Position numbers and translations under genes: made by a program. A stretch of 64,000 nucleotides of DNA from Macrocystis pyrifera. Taxonomy: Eukaryota; Sar; Phaeophyceae; Laminariales; Laminariaceae. The stretch spans positions 15,338,080 through 15,402,079 of the forward strand of contig JASSKH010000007.1 in assembly GCA_031763025.1 (NCBI GenBank), given 5' to 3'. The notes below the pieces were generated by a model. The model was not told where the DNA came from. It made no database searches and was given only the letters and a program-made list of their open reading frames with translations. This document shows, in pieces, positions 19,673 through 32,500 of this stretch (within the stretch, counting starts at the first letter, position 1; each line of letters opens with the position of its first letter).

Positions 19673-22417
19673 CGACAACATGTGTTATTCGCGTACCTGT
19701 ATACCTGGTACTTCGCAGTGTCAGTATATATACCGTTTTTACCCGTTTGAAAAGACGAAGATCGCTGTTGTTGCGTTGTGGTGGCCTTTATGAGTCATCG
19801 ACGACTACTGTAAGTTTATGCCGCAAATTGTCTTTACCGGATGGCAAATACAATGACAATGATAGCAGCCGCGCGAAGAACGGTGTCCCCATGCACATAC
19901 ACATACTGCGTAATGTGCACAATGTAAAAAAAGCGTGTGTTACATCAGGTACAGGTACGTACAGTTAACCTCCAAAGTTTGTGAGACACCCCGAGATAGC
20001 AACCAAAAAAACCAGGTACCAGGTAGGTATAAATTTGATTATATCAACCTTTCACGAGTACTGTGAGCGCAGTATAACAGAGGTAAGATCATGCTGCGCC
20101 CCTGCCGTATTCAGCACCGACTGTACTACGGTACTTGATTGTACTGCTGTATTGTACTATACACAGTAGTTCGGACATCAAGTTGTATCATCCTCCAATC
20201 TGGTGCAGCGGCAGTGGACGGTGTAATCGTCACTTTTTTCGTCAATTTGTCCCGCAAGAAGTTCCAAGAAGAGGGTTTATGGCAAAAAATAAAGAGTGCG
20301 CACACAACAGACGAGGAGGGCGCTAACGTTCCAGCTATAAAAAGTTCCAAGTTCATCATCACCGCAACGGTAACCAAGGAGACAACCGCCGCAGGGTATG
20401 ATTGGCAGAAACTGTTGCGGTACGAAACACCACCACATCAATCATCCATCATCATCCATATGCAATAGCATCCTTCCGACGCGGCAAAAAACTCAGAAAC
20501 ACGGTCAAAAAAACGATTCATTCATGGTTGTGTCAGATCCCAAGAGTTTATGGCTGGCCCACCCACTGTACTCCAGATAGATCTACTTAGCTTCAAAACC
20601 TGGGCAGTGGTAGCTTCGTTGGGCGGCAGTGAAGGAAAAATAATACTAATACCATTCAACGTACAAAGAAAAAAAGGCTCATTTTGACCTCTGATATATA
20701 TTATATGATGCGACAACTCGTTCGCAATACCATCAGCACCGAAGCGGCACATGACCCCGGCAAGATGTAGTGTCATCAAACCGCGCACTATAAAAGTACA
20801 TGCAACGAATAAGGTACAACCTGTAATCCGGTTTCTCTTCCTCTTTTCCTCTCGAACTACCATCCCCCCCAAAGAACAGAACAGAAACGCCAGAGCGAAC
20901 AAAAGTGAAGCACTCCAACTAAATAGACGGCATGGTTGTATCAACCAACCAACCGACCGACCAAACAAGTAACAAAGTTAACAGGCAAAGAGTCAACCAA
21001 TCAATCCATCAAGAAAGCAATCAAGCCATCAAGCGACAACGACAAGCTACGCAGTCGTAAGCGACATTCCCGCCGCACAACCTTTGCATTCGAATAGTGG
21101 TAACTCAGTGACAAGTCAGTCACGGGCGGTGATAACAAAAAACAAAAACCCGACGAGAGTGACTCCCCTCTGAAAGACCGTAGTGACTAAACAGTGACTA
21201 AACACTTAAAGCACACTACCCCATACCTCCCTGACCGAGCAAACATCAAAATCGACGAAGCGTGAATCGAACGAAATATCAACCACAAGTTTCTCCTTGA
21301 CCAAGCCAACAAAAAAGCCGACAAAGCATTGATCGCTTAAACGAAATATCAACCGCGCGTTTCTCCCTGACGGTGTTGTGATGGGCGATGATTGGAGGAG
21401 CGCTCAACATACAGAAAATATACGTAATTGTATGTGGTCGCAATGAGATGACAGAATACAACAGACAAGATAACACAAGAAATAAAAAACAAGCGGGCTC
21501 TTGCACGGCTCCGGCAGCTGACACACCACACATAGGCACAGCATCAAACACAACCGATCGACAAACCAACTGTTCGATCAATCAATCAATGTTTTTATGG
21601 TGCTGCTATAAATACAACCACAACCGAACAAACAACCAACGGGCTCTGCAGCCTTCAACAGTAACACTTCATCCAGTTCCTTCCCTCCAGCAGCGACGCA
21701 ACTCTCGTACTGAGTACTGGTAGAATGTACGTAGAGCGTCGCACAAGATACAACCGCACCAAACCAATCGCACACCGCTAGGTGCCGAGAGAATGCGGGA
21801 CAAGAACAAAAAAAAGCACCCAAAACACCAATAACACAGAAAAAAGAAACACTTTGGAAAAAGGAAACCGACAAACCGCCTGTATTCGTGAAATCAACAA
21901 ACCATCAACAATCAATCGATAATCAACCATTACTCCTACAAAAATCAACACGCCTTCCAAAAATTGACTTCCACGTCCAGGAGAACGCCTCCACCAAACG
22001 CGGCTGAATCTCGTCCACCGCAAAAGTTACCATGTGGTTCGGGAAAAGAGTCTCATCATGTAAGACTCGGAAAATCGCGGACGTACGGAGAGTACCTACG
22101 TATGTAGATGCTGCAATCCATAAGTGAGAGCACTAGAGCACAACTATTACGATCAAATTTAATAGGCTGCACCTCCTTACAGATATACCCGGTAACTCCA
22201 AGAGGCCATGACTCTGACAACTGTGCATTCCTCAGTCATTGCGATGAGGCAACTGCACCCACGTGAATCAGCGGATCTTCAACGGATCCTCGTGGCGAGA
22301 GGCATCTCAAACGGCCAAATTTGTGAACAAACTGCACTGGTTAAAGGGACAATGCGGTGAACCAACCAACGGCCAAGGCCGTCGGCGATGCCGCTGCAGT
22401 ACATAGTGTCCCTACAC

Positions 22418-22480
22418 ACAAAGCATAGCACAAAGCATAGCACAAAGCATAGCAAAGCAAAGCAAAGCTAAGCAAAGCTA
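22418..22480. repeat. Tandem AAAGCATAGC / AAAGC repeat
   Basis: Three to four copies of CACAAAGCATAG grade into CAAAGCAAAGCAAAGCTAAG. Simple repeat with no sign of function. Confidence 0.8.
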
Positions 22481-23274
22481 AGGTTCCTTGCCACCAGTAC
22501 AAAACGTCTTCCTTGCTTCAAGGGGAGCGGGGGGGCATGTCTTATAAAACAACGATACGATGCTATTCATTGTGTAATAGACTACTCCTGTCTGTATGCG
22601 CTAACTTGCTACTTTGCCGATATTTCGCACGATTCGCTCTCATGCTAGAAAGCAGACATTTAGCTGGCCAGCGTCTGGCGTTATGGCATTACCAGAGGAG
22701 CAATCGAGAAACACGTGTGTGTAGAGCTGAAAACGGACGGAATGGGCAGCCACGACGAACGCTACCTACCGTAGCCGCAAGAAGATACCAACGCAATGTG
22801 CTACAAGCGGAGCAAAACAGTAGCGGTGGCTACTATTCAATCCAATAATCTACGCACGACGGAACGTCGCTTTCTTTGCGAGATAAATGTGGTTTCAAGA
22901 CCCTACACACCATCACATAACCCTCCTTACCCACAACAACACAAATAAAATTGAACGACCCCAAAAAACAGATTTTGACACCCGAATCCAACATAACCGA
23001 ACATGATCGGACCGATCCTACTCCATTCGGCAAAAGCAGTGCCCCCACAAGCCACAAATTTCCATCGCACCTGAATAGGGAGAGAACGCATGGCACCATG
23101 CACCATAACACTTCAACCCAATAAAAACACCTCCAAAAGCTATCAACTATGAATGGACATTCCTACACCTTGTAGCCTACTGGTATTGACCACAAATAAA
23201 CCGCTCCTAACCTCGTACCGTTGGCGCTATAAAGCATTCACGTAGCGTACGGACGGATGTAATCATCCCCCTAT

Positions 23275-23587
23275 TCACGCCGGCTCCGCCTTAGTCTCGT
23301 TGGCAAAGTCACCCCCATCCCCACCATCAAGAGCATTGGCAGCGGACGACTTTGCAACAGCTGTACGCTTCTTGCCGAACCGTGAGACTAGAAGGCCACC
23401 GAGGAGGACGATGCCCAAGCCCACGCCGGCACCACCCGCCGCTGCTACCCACCACGAGGTGTCCTGGCCGTCTGAATCGCCGTCAGCGTCTATACCAGAT
23501 TGCTCGGACCTTTCAGCGACTGTGGTGGGGGAGGGTGTGGCGCCGGTCGACTGAACGTTGTAGCCGAAACCGGCCACTGCCTCCGTA
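23275..23587 (-). CDS. Exon 18 (residues 1100-1203), membrane anchor and stop
   Basis: Acceptor CCCCACAG|TACGG is preceded by a poly-C tract of about 25 bases serving as the polypyrimidine tract. After a Ser/Thr/Asp-rich stalk comes WWVAAAGGAGVGLGIVLLGG, LLVSRFGKKR and a short acidic tail ending at TGA (23,275-23,277). This is a type I membrane anchor with a cytoplasmic tail. A different acceptor (CTGCAG|CCAAC, about 23,637) is possible but would add a poly-Pro run and shift the frame. Confidence 0.82.
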
Positions 23588-26500
23588 CTGTGGGGGGAGG
23601 GGGGGGGGGGGGGGGGGGTTGGGTCAGACGTTGGCTGCAGGGAGAAGGGTTTACTTCCAACAGACCATCGCCACAACACATGAATTGGACATTATTTGCC
23701 CCTCGATAGGGCAGTGCAACTGGGTCGATCAGCCAACGTCGCGCACAAAGGAAAAAAAGAAATAAACGCCAAACGCAAACCGTCGTTCGGCTATGGCATA
23801 GTGGTAGTGGTAGCTAATAAGACTTAGCTCTATGATAGGTGCGATAGCTGGCATAGTTCATCCAAACACGAATATTTCAACAATTAATCATGTCGCAACA
23901 GATCTAAAAACTGTTGCATTATTCCGGTATTACGTATGTTACCAGGGCAGACACACGTATGAGGTCAACTATAGCTGTGCTTGAGCCAGCCGCATTTGTA
24001 ACGAAAGGCCATTGACCGATTGGCAGGGGCAAAAACAACGATATCGATACATGACAATAGTCTCTACACCGATACCGATAACGACCAAGGGAAACGACCA
24101 GGAAAAAAGGGCGATTGGTCGGTCGGATGCCACACAACCAACAGAACCGAACCGAATGCCAAAATTACTATTAATGCGAGGCAAAACGAAACGGAACGCA
24201 ACGCAATCCCACAATGAGGTCAAGTATAGGCGATAGGCGGCAGCTGTCCTCACCCGCAGGTTCCGGCGGCAAGGGCAATAGGGTCATCGTTAGCCTCCTG
24301 TCCCCCCACAATGTTGCCCACAGCCATGATCCCGGTGTCGCTGTGGGAGTTGACGTGGCAGTGCATGGCCACATGCCCACCGAATCGCTCTGCGCGGAAC
24401 CGCACAACCGCCAAGCTCGCTGTACATCATACGAGTAGGACGAAAAAGCGAAGGAAGAGAGACAACACACGTGCAGCAAGCGGCGCACGGTCGGAAATGG
24501 GGATACAGGGGGCACACATTTAAGGTATACCAGCTATGATATGATGTTGTGTAATAAGTTTACTGCTATTCTGCTGCTGCAAAAAAACAGTATACTGCAA
24601 CCTCTGCTCTGCTACAATTGTGATGGTTTGCTGCAGCGGAAACAAACCCCGCGCGGTGTATGCCGCCTCCACCACAGCGGCGGTCCTCGCCGTCGCGCAA
24701 ACAGTAATGTTCATGCTGGTGTATAACGGAATATAATGTATACCAGGTATACTGGTACGTGCGGCTGGGTGATATTATGCTTGCATAAAAAATACTCACT
24801 TACTCAGACCATGTCAACTCATCTTTCGCTCGCTAAATAGAGGGTATGTAGCGTAGGTATAACAGCTCTCGCCAGGATCCCTTGCTATATATGGTACCCG
24901 GTAGTAGATATGTGTTCGTATGACATTCTTGTAACTGTCGGTTGACAATTCTCGTGTCTTATGTGTGTGCTGGTGCAAGGCTCGAAAAAAAAGCAATACT
25001 TGCTAAACTTTTGGGACGGACGGCACGGGTATCCTTCATCACCCAGCCTAAAAGGGAAGTCATGATTCACGAATAAGTTAGGCGGCCGTGTAAATCAGCA
25101 ACTCTTGACCCGCGGGTCGGGCCAGGAAGTTTTGAAAAATCACGGGTCGGGTCAGGTCACCCTTGCCCGAGCCGCGAGATTTGACCCGACCCGTTTCAGC
25201 CCTGACTTCAGCAATACAGCAATAGACTCAATTCGCACAGTCGACAACGTCAATATTAAAACAGTCACTCGAAAACGTGTCGATAACATTGGTATACATA
25301 AACTCACTTGAGACAGTGTCGATCCAGTCCCCCACATGGTTCCAGCCGGGTACGAGCGAAGGCCCTTCCACGTTAACAAACTGCATATGGTTCACGTGCA
25401 GGTGGAACGGGTGCTGCTCCGACCCCAACAAGTTCCACTGCTGCACCCCATCGGCGCTCATGTTCATCAGGAAATCCTCGGGCCCCGTGAAGTACTTGCC
25501 GCCGATCGTCTCCCTGACTAGAAGCCCCAGAGTGTCCGACTGATTGAAGTCTAGGCTGGCCAGGTCTTCAAGGTAGTACGGTCTGCCGTGTTCCGAGGGA
25601 ATTTTCATACAGTACACGATACCAGCGTAGGCCGTGGGAGATGGGTTCGGCGTCACAAGTCACAGTCGAGGACGGGGTTGCGACCGGAGTCGTGGTCGAA
25701 TTTGGAATTGAGTTGAAGTCGGAGTACGGATCGCAGTTGGAATGGGAGTCGCAACCGGATGAATGGAGTCGGTGTTGGGATCGGACTTCCAACCGGAGTT
25801 GGGATCTGGGTTGGAATAGGAGTCTAAATTTGATAAACGGAGCCAGAGTTGGATTCGGAGTGTACATTGGACGAATGTAGTTTGGTACCGGGCGAATGGA
25901 GTCGGCGTACAAATGTCGTTTTTCAAATCCGAGTCGAAATCGGACGAACGGAGTTGCAGTCAGATCATACTAACAGTTCAAATCGGCTGAAGTAAGTCCA
26001 AAAAAAAAAAAAGAAGGTGGATTCGAATGGACGGAGGAGCGACGTTAGGGAGGGAAGGAGGGAGGGCATACTGCGAAAAGGCGACCAAAGGAATTGGCGG
26101 GGAGGTGGAGACGCATTCCAGCCCGGCAATAACTTGTGACGAGATGACGTAAGTTGTTAATAAGGATACCCATACCCATACCCATACACTATGGACCGCA
26201 ACATAGGGACTATTTGGATAAATACTAACATACGAACGGTCTATATTTGGGGACAGGTGCTGAGTTAAATGATCACTGACGTCAACTGATCAGTAAGTCA
26301 AAATGTCTCACCTGCACGGTGTCCATGTCTCTAGGTCATCGTCGGCACCGGCCGAGCCCGCCTCAACACTGAGCACCGCGATTGGCATGGTATCTCCACC
26401 GGTGAGCGCGGATTCTATTCTAACGTCGAAGTCCCCAGCAGTCGAGCATCGTATCGCCGCATCAACCCTGCACACAACCACAACAACCACATTGATACCA

Positions 26501-29500
26501 GTATACATCAGTAAACAAGTATAGCAAGCACGTCACCAGCAGCACGAACAAAAAGAAGAAAGCAGCACCGCAAAATAGGGGGGTAGGGTAGGGTGGAGCG
26601 GTTGGGGGAGAGGGGGGGGGGGGGTTGTTTCAGATGTGCGCGCTGTAAAAATCAAATGGCAACAGGTGAGGATCGATCGACTAAGCAATCGGAAGACAAT
26701 ACGAGTGTTGCAGTACGATGCGGTGCGACCTAAGAATGAATCAACAGATTCGGTGCCGATGTCGACCGCCGTGCCGCCGTGTCGCCGTGTCGCCCCTTCG
26801 TTCTTTCGTTCTCACCGACCCTCTGTCATATTAATAGTGCCTTGTGCATATCATGTGACTTGTGGCTAGAGACGGTCAATATTTACTCGTGACGAATACA
26901 ACATTAGTAGAAAATAGTGGCTTTGTGACTACGGACGAGTGACTCCTGCTGGGATTTACAACTGCATATTAATAGTGGCTACTGGATAAGTCCATAAATG
27001 TTCTTGCTGACCGTACACGACGTATACATGTTGAAAGAAAGACCAGTCACCTAGAAGCTGGCGTGAAGAAGAGCACGGGCTCCATCCTAGGCACCTCTCC
27101 CAGGTACACCCCGTCCTTCGCCAACACGCCCATCTCGCAGTCACCGTCCGGGTCTAGTAGAGAGATGGCGTGATTCGCTCCGTGTCCAGCGAACGCCATT
27201 CGGAAGCGCATCCAGACTCCGGTGGTCATCTCGATCGTCGGAACCACTTGGCCACTCACGAGGTAGTGGCTGAAAGACAAGGACAAGGATAAGGCAGGCA
27301 GAGGCATCACCACGACAACATCGTTAAAAAAAATAGGACTTACTAAAATTAGTTGAAATCGGCCCGGACAGCTCCGCCGAAAAGACATTGCCGGGTAACT
27401 GCTGTATATGCGTATTCATTATATGCCTATTCCTTCACATCTGAGCGTTGTGCCTACCATGTGCATACCCGTCGGCCTCCGGCACACAGTGTCAGCGTCA
27501 GTGTCCGTGCTACTGTAGTTCTTCACGTCACCCTCTAGTGTAGTGTAAAGAGATACCTGATGCCAGCAAGACACAACACTACCTCTGCCGTGCCAAAGTA
27601 GGAGATATTATACAACCAATACGGGGGGGGGGGGGGGGCATAGTTGATAGGGCCTACGGTACAGACAAAAACCTACCAGGTAGATATTTACCCATTTTTA
27701 CTAACAACGTTTGGTCCTATTTACTACAGGCAGTATGGTCCCCCGTAATAATAGTTGAGCAATATCAAGGTAGAGTAGAGTAGAGTAGAGTAAAGGCATA
27801 CTGGCAAGCAACTCTCAACTCTTCTAGGGCAAACTGCAGCCCCCTTCGGGGACAGACCACTCAAATTCCAAGTAGTTTGTCTCCAAAAGTGATGTGGAGA
27901 GACTGCACTCCTACTGTGAGGAGGTTAACCTAGCACACACCCTGCTTTGCTTTCACGAAATCTCTTTGTTTTTTTTTCTCTCATCTCATCTATTATCTTC
28001 GCCCTTCGTTTCTCTCTCCTCCCGCTGCATAGCGGGCAGAAAGCAGGTGAGGCTCTTGTCCCTCCTCCCTTCCCCATTACGGTTCTTGCCTTGCCTTGCT
28101 TTTCTCTTTGCGACAAGACTTCAGCCCTTTCTTCCCTGGTGGACTACTATTACGGTGGTCCATAGTTAATAGGACCTATGGTATACATAAAAACCTATAT
28201 ATTCACCTATTTTTACTAACAAAATTTGGTCCCGTTAACCATGGACCCCCGTAGTAATACTAATAGCATCTCCACAACGGGGGGAATGCAACCACCGAGC
28301 GACGACGCATCAATGGAAATGTCTCGGCAGGGTGATTCCACCAGCACCGTTCACGCTGTGTGTGCCCCACTATTTACTACTTTGGGAGAAAACACAGACG
28401 GAAATTCGCTGCATTGGGCGTGTAGTCTTGCGTGTTATACGTACGGCAGTATAGGGATAGGACAGACAGACCGCATACCAAAAAGAGAAGCCGATGTATA
28501 GGAAGAGGACAGAGAGAACAGAAAGAAGAGCGAAGTCGATCGTGGGTACCGAAAAAACGCGAGACTTGAAACAAAGTTTTACCCTCTGTGTATAGCGTTT
28601 CATGCATCATACATTGAGGTGGCCGTGGTGTTGTACAGCTCGTCTCCGCAGGCGTCCCTGTCAAACGAAGACAGCTCTGGGTTCATTTCCTGTACCATAG
28701 AGACGATGCAGACGATACGACCATGGGGGGAAGGGAAGGGAAGGGAAGGGAAACGAACAGAAAGATGTTATGCGACGCGACGTTTCCTGCAAACCAACCT
28801 CAAACCAGTGTCCAACTTCGAAGACGGGTGTACCCAAATTTGAAGTAGTTTGTATCCACAAAGGTGATTGCAACTATAAAAAGAAGACAACAGCAACAGC
28901 GGCAGCACACCCCTAAAGTAACTATACATTGTACCAGTGGTATGGGTCATATGCTGCTGGACGATTGCTCTGCGCGGGTATGGGCGAGAAGGACGAACAG
29001 AACAACGACAAATGATGTTCCAAGTACCAGAATGATATTCGCGGGTATGCGGCTACATGGGTGACTTGTGCAGCGTCAAGCTAACGAGCGAACGCGTTGC
29101 CTGGCGTTCTTTCTTCAAGCACAAATGGTTGAATGCGACCGAACCGACAACATCATAACGCTACACAATTTTATAGAATGCCACGCCGCCCCCACCATAC
29201 CTCAGCATATATACATACATACTATTAATACCAGCGACACACCATCCCAGCAACTCAAGGTGTCCAGGCGAATCGCAACTTCTGATTGACTGTAACTTTT
29301 GAATCCAAGTTGAAACCGTCACCTGTATGGTAAGTACCATCTCCGGCATGTTGGCTATCTGGTCGGGGATGGCGTGTATGTCTGGTCTGTCTTCGATGAT
29401 GAGGGCCCCCATGGCACCTCCGCCCATCTGCAGGGAGGTGGAGCCGTGGTGGTGGGGGTGGTACCAGAAGGTTCCTCCTGCGTGGTCACAGGGAATGGTG

Positions 29501-32500
29501 TACTCGTCTGAAGCAAGACGCCGAGCGGGAAAGGACAAAAAAAATATAGATAGGGTGAAAAGATTGAGTTAGTTGGCTCTGCTGAAATGGAACCTGCATG
29601 GTCCCTGTTCACACAATGTCAGGGGCCGAGCAAAGAACGAGTGTAATTATCTTTTAGGTACAGAGCAGAACAGCAACATTTTCAAATATTTATAATATCT
29701 TCTATATGTACTAACTATAAATAATAGTAGTGTTTAATAGTGTTGGAGGAATCTGTACCGGCGTACCGCAATCACATGCCGTTCCAAGATTTTCTCCCAG
29801 GAGTTAATGCATAAGCGTTGCGACATGGAAAAAAAAAAACGTGTACAAGATGTTGCACCAGATTCTATCAACCATCCTCGGCGGGTTTGGGTTCCTCGTT
29901 CTCACATGTGTGGCTCTCTCCCGGAGTGATTTTGACGTACAGAACGTCATCGGCGGGGCTCTCGCCCGAGATGTGCAGTCCATGGGTGTGTATGTTGGTG
30001 GTATTGGGATCCTTCATTGTGTTCCAGTTCCCTCCCGGGTTAGGCCCTTCGAGTGAGTTTGTCACAGTGACCTGGTACGTCTGGCACGCTTCCATTCGCA
30101 TCGTGGGGCCCGGGATCTGACTTGGCCATGTTTTAAGCACAAAACGGTCAACGAGACCGATACAAAAAGGAGCAAGAGCGAGGACGCGCAAGTGCCAGGC
30201 GAAAGGACGGGGGGAAAGCGGCAATCAAGAATCAAAAGATCTAGAGAACGATGGCACAATGGTGGTGCCGTAGGGTAGGGTTACAGCAATGGTCTACAGC
30301 TGGGTCGGCAGCAGTAGTTTACAGCAGTTAGTCTACTGCCGCGCCAAAAGAAAACCGTTTTCCCCGACGAATCATACACGGGGGGTGCCTTAATGGTTTC
30401 CTTCTTGACCTTTGCCCAAATTACGCCAGTCACTTCAGCGCCAGGCGTCAACGCCGATAGCACCGCCGTTTAAAACACCGTCTCCTCTACATTGGACAAG
30501 CAAGGCAGGCCAAGGCCTTCAGGAAAAGCCTAGGGCAACAGGCAGTGACACCCACGCGAGACTGAAACACCGACCAAATGATGCTCACCCCACTCAACCA
30601 CCCACCTACAAGTATAAAAACATAATATTAATAGTAGTCAATGCAGTACGTATTCAGTCATAGTCCATGCAGAAAATCGACCAAGCCAGGTGCATCAACT
30701 TCGGTATGAATAACGACCCACAACACCCATTTGAAACGCAACAAAACATACGAACGCTCTCCCCCCGCGTCCTGCCCTCTCCTTCCCCCACTCTTCCCTT
30801 CCGTGCGTACCTGGTACTGGTACGTACACCGTAAAGGGTATACTTCCAAACTGTATGTATTGGCTGCAGTCCCCGATCAAACAATTCTCAGCACATCGCG
30901 ACGAAGGAAGCACAACATCAAAACCAACAACACCAAAACCAATTAAACCGCAACGACACCAAACGGAAGCACACAACACACCTGTCCGTTGAATCCGCGC
31001 GTGGTGGTCACTCCCCAGAAGTTGTCCAACGTCACCACCCCCACCTCCACTTCCCCGACAAACATCCCCGAAGCTTCGTCCAACACCCACTCCAGCTCGG
31101 GCGGCGACTCCAGCGCGCCTCCGATGGGTGCCGCGACCGGCGAGATGGTTGGGGCAGGTGCAACTGTCGGAGCCGACTTGGGAGCGGACGTCGGTACTTC
31201 CGTCATACCGACGGCATTTCCAGCGATAATTTCTATCGACTCGGAGGAGGTTTCGTTCTGAGAAGGGAGATAGGCGGAGGAAGGGGGTGAAAGAGGCAAG
31301 GAGGGAGGGAGGGGGGGAAGTAGAGAGGGAGAAGTCGGTGGAATGTTATGGGCCCGATGGTACTAGAGGGTCGGCTCGCTGGACTCCCTGAGTCGAGAGA
31401 AAGAACTACACATGCCGATACACACAGAGAAGCAGCGCATCATAAAAATTCAAAATTACGGTTGAGTGTTTTGTCGGTCGTTCAACTACTAATACGATGA
31501 CTACTAAACGGAAGCAGCATTTACGCGTGCTCTGTTATTCCCTGTCCTGTTCAGCCTTGTCACTGCATTGTACCTGTATATACCAGGCCAGCACGTGAAC
31601 AAAAGCTAGGGCGCAGTTCGCTTGCTCTTTACCAGTACTCTAGCTGTACCAGATGAAGGCGTTCACAACTGGTACTGTGTCTGGCATGTCTTTATGTCCT
31701 TTCGTACTCATTACGCTTGGCTTGCCATGTGCGATGCCTTTTCCCTGTTACGTAGTTCGTGACCACATCAGAGTTGGTGCATCTCTGGGGTGAATAATCA
31801 GTAGGGAAACTGGGTGTGCTTGTTTTTTCTGGGGAGAAGAATCAACACGGAAATTGGGTGTGCTTGTTTTTCTGGGGAGAAGAATCAGCGCGGACACTGT
31901 GTTAGACTGTGATCTAGAGTAGATGCCCATGGGTGGAAACTACGGTTGAAATGCGAAAACACACACGAAAACCAGAATAGGACAAACAGCAAAATCAAAA
32001 TGGCACCACAGAATAAAAAGTATACCCAGGTACTAGGTACGAAGTATACAAACGAGGTACGCACCAGCGAGTTTGTGGCGTGGACTGTGGCTTCAAAGGC
32101 ACCGTCTTCCGCGTAGGTGCAGACGTGCGTTCTCCCGTTAGCAACGGTCCAGTCACTCGTAGCCTCCAACTTTCCGTCTCCTTCGCAGTCCCATTCTAGG
32201 CTTACGATCCCTTCCACGTCGGAGGACTTCGATGCGTCAAGGGTAACCTCCAAAGGCAACTTGCACAGATGAAACAAAACAGCAACAAAAATACGAAAAA
32301 AAAAAACAAAACAACCGGGCGTGCGCAAGCAAACATGTCAGGGTCAAGGGTAACCTCCAAAGCCAACTGCACCTTACAAACGAATCAACAAAAAACTTAT
32401 GGCGAAAAAAAAAAAAGGCCGCACAAGCGAACATGTTATTATATACCGGTAATACGAGGCCGGTGCTTAGGACGCGCCAAGGCAGGGTATCTCTTGACCT

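Larger units (their letters stand above)
19106..23274. other. Intergenic DNA downstream of the oxidoreductase gene, no gene recognised
   Basis: No domain signature in any frame. Contents worth noting are a GGTATGGTA-rich block (about 19,335-19,480), a perfect hairpin (19,632-19,672), CCAACCAACCGACCGACC runs (20,941-20,965), many CAATCAATCAA-like stretches (20,990-21,930) and an AAAGCATAGC tandem run (about 22,418-22,480). Confidence 0.5.

Noticed and set aside
24171..24515. Open minus-strand frame over exon 17
   Set aside because: It is the wrong frame. The copper motif HCH...H lies in another frame that joins exons 16 and 18 in phase.
25568..25912. Open minus-strand frame extending exon 16 upstream
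   Set aside because: It is a low-complexity Pro/Thr/Ser minisatellite. The phase-consistent acceptor at 25,582 joins exon 15 with a conserved strand.
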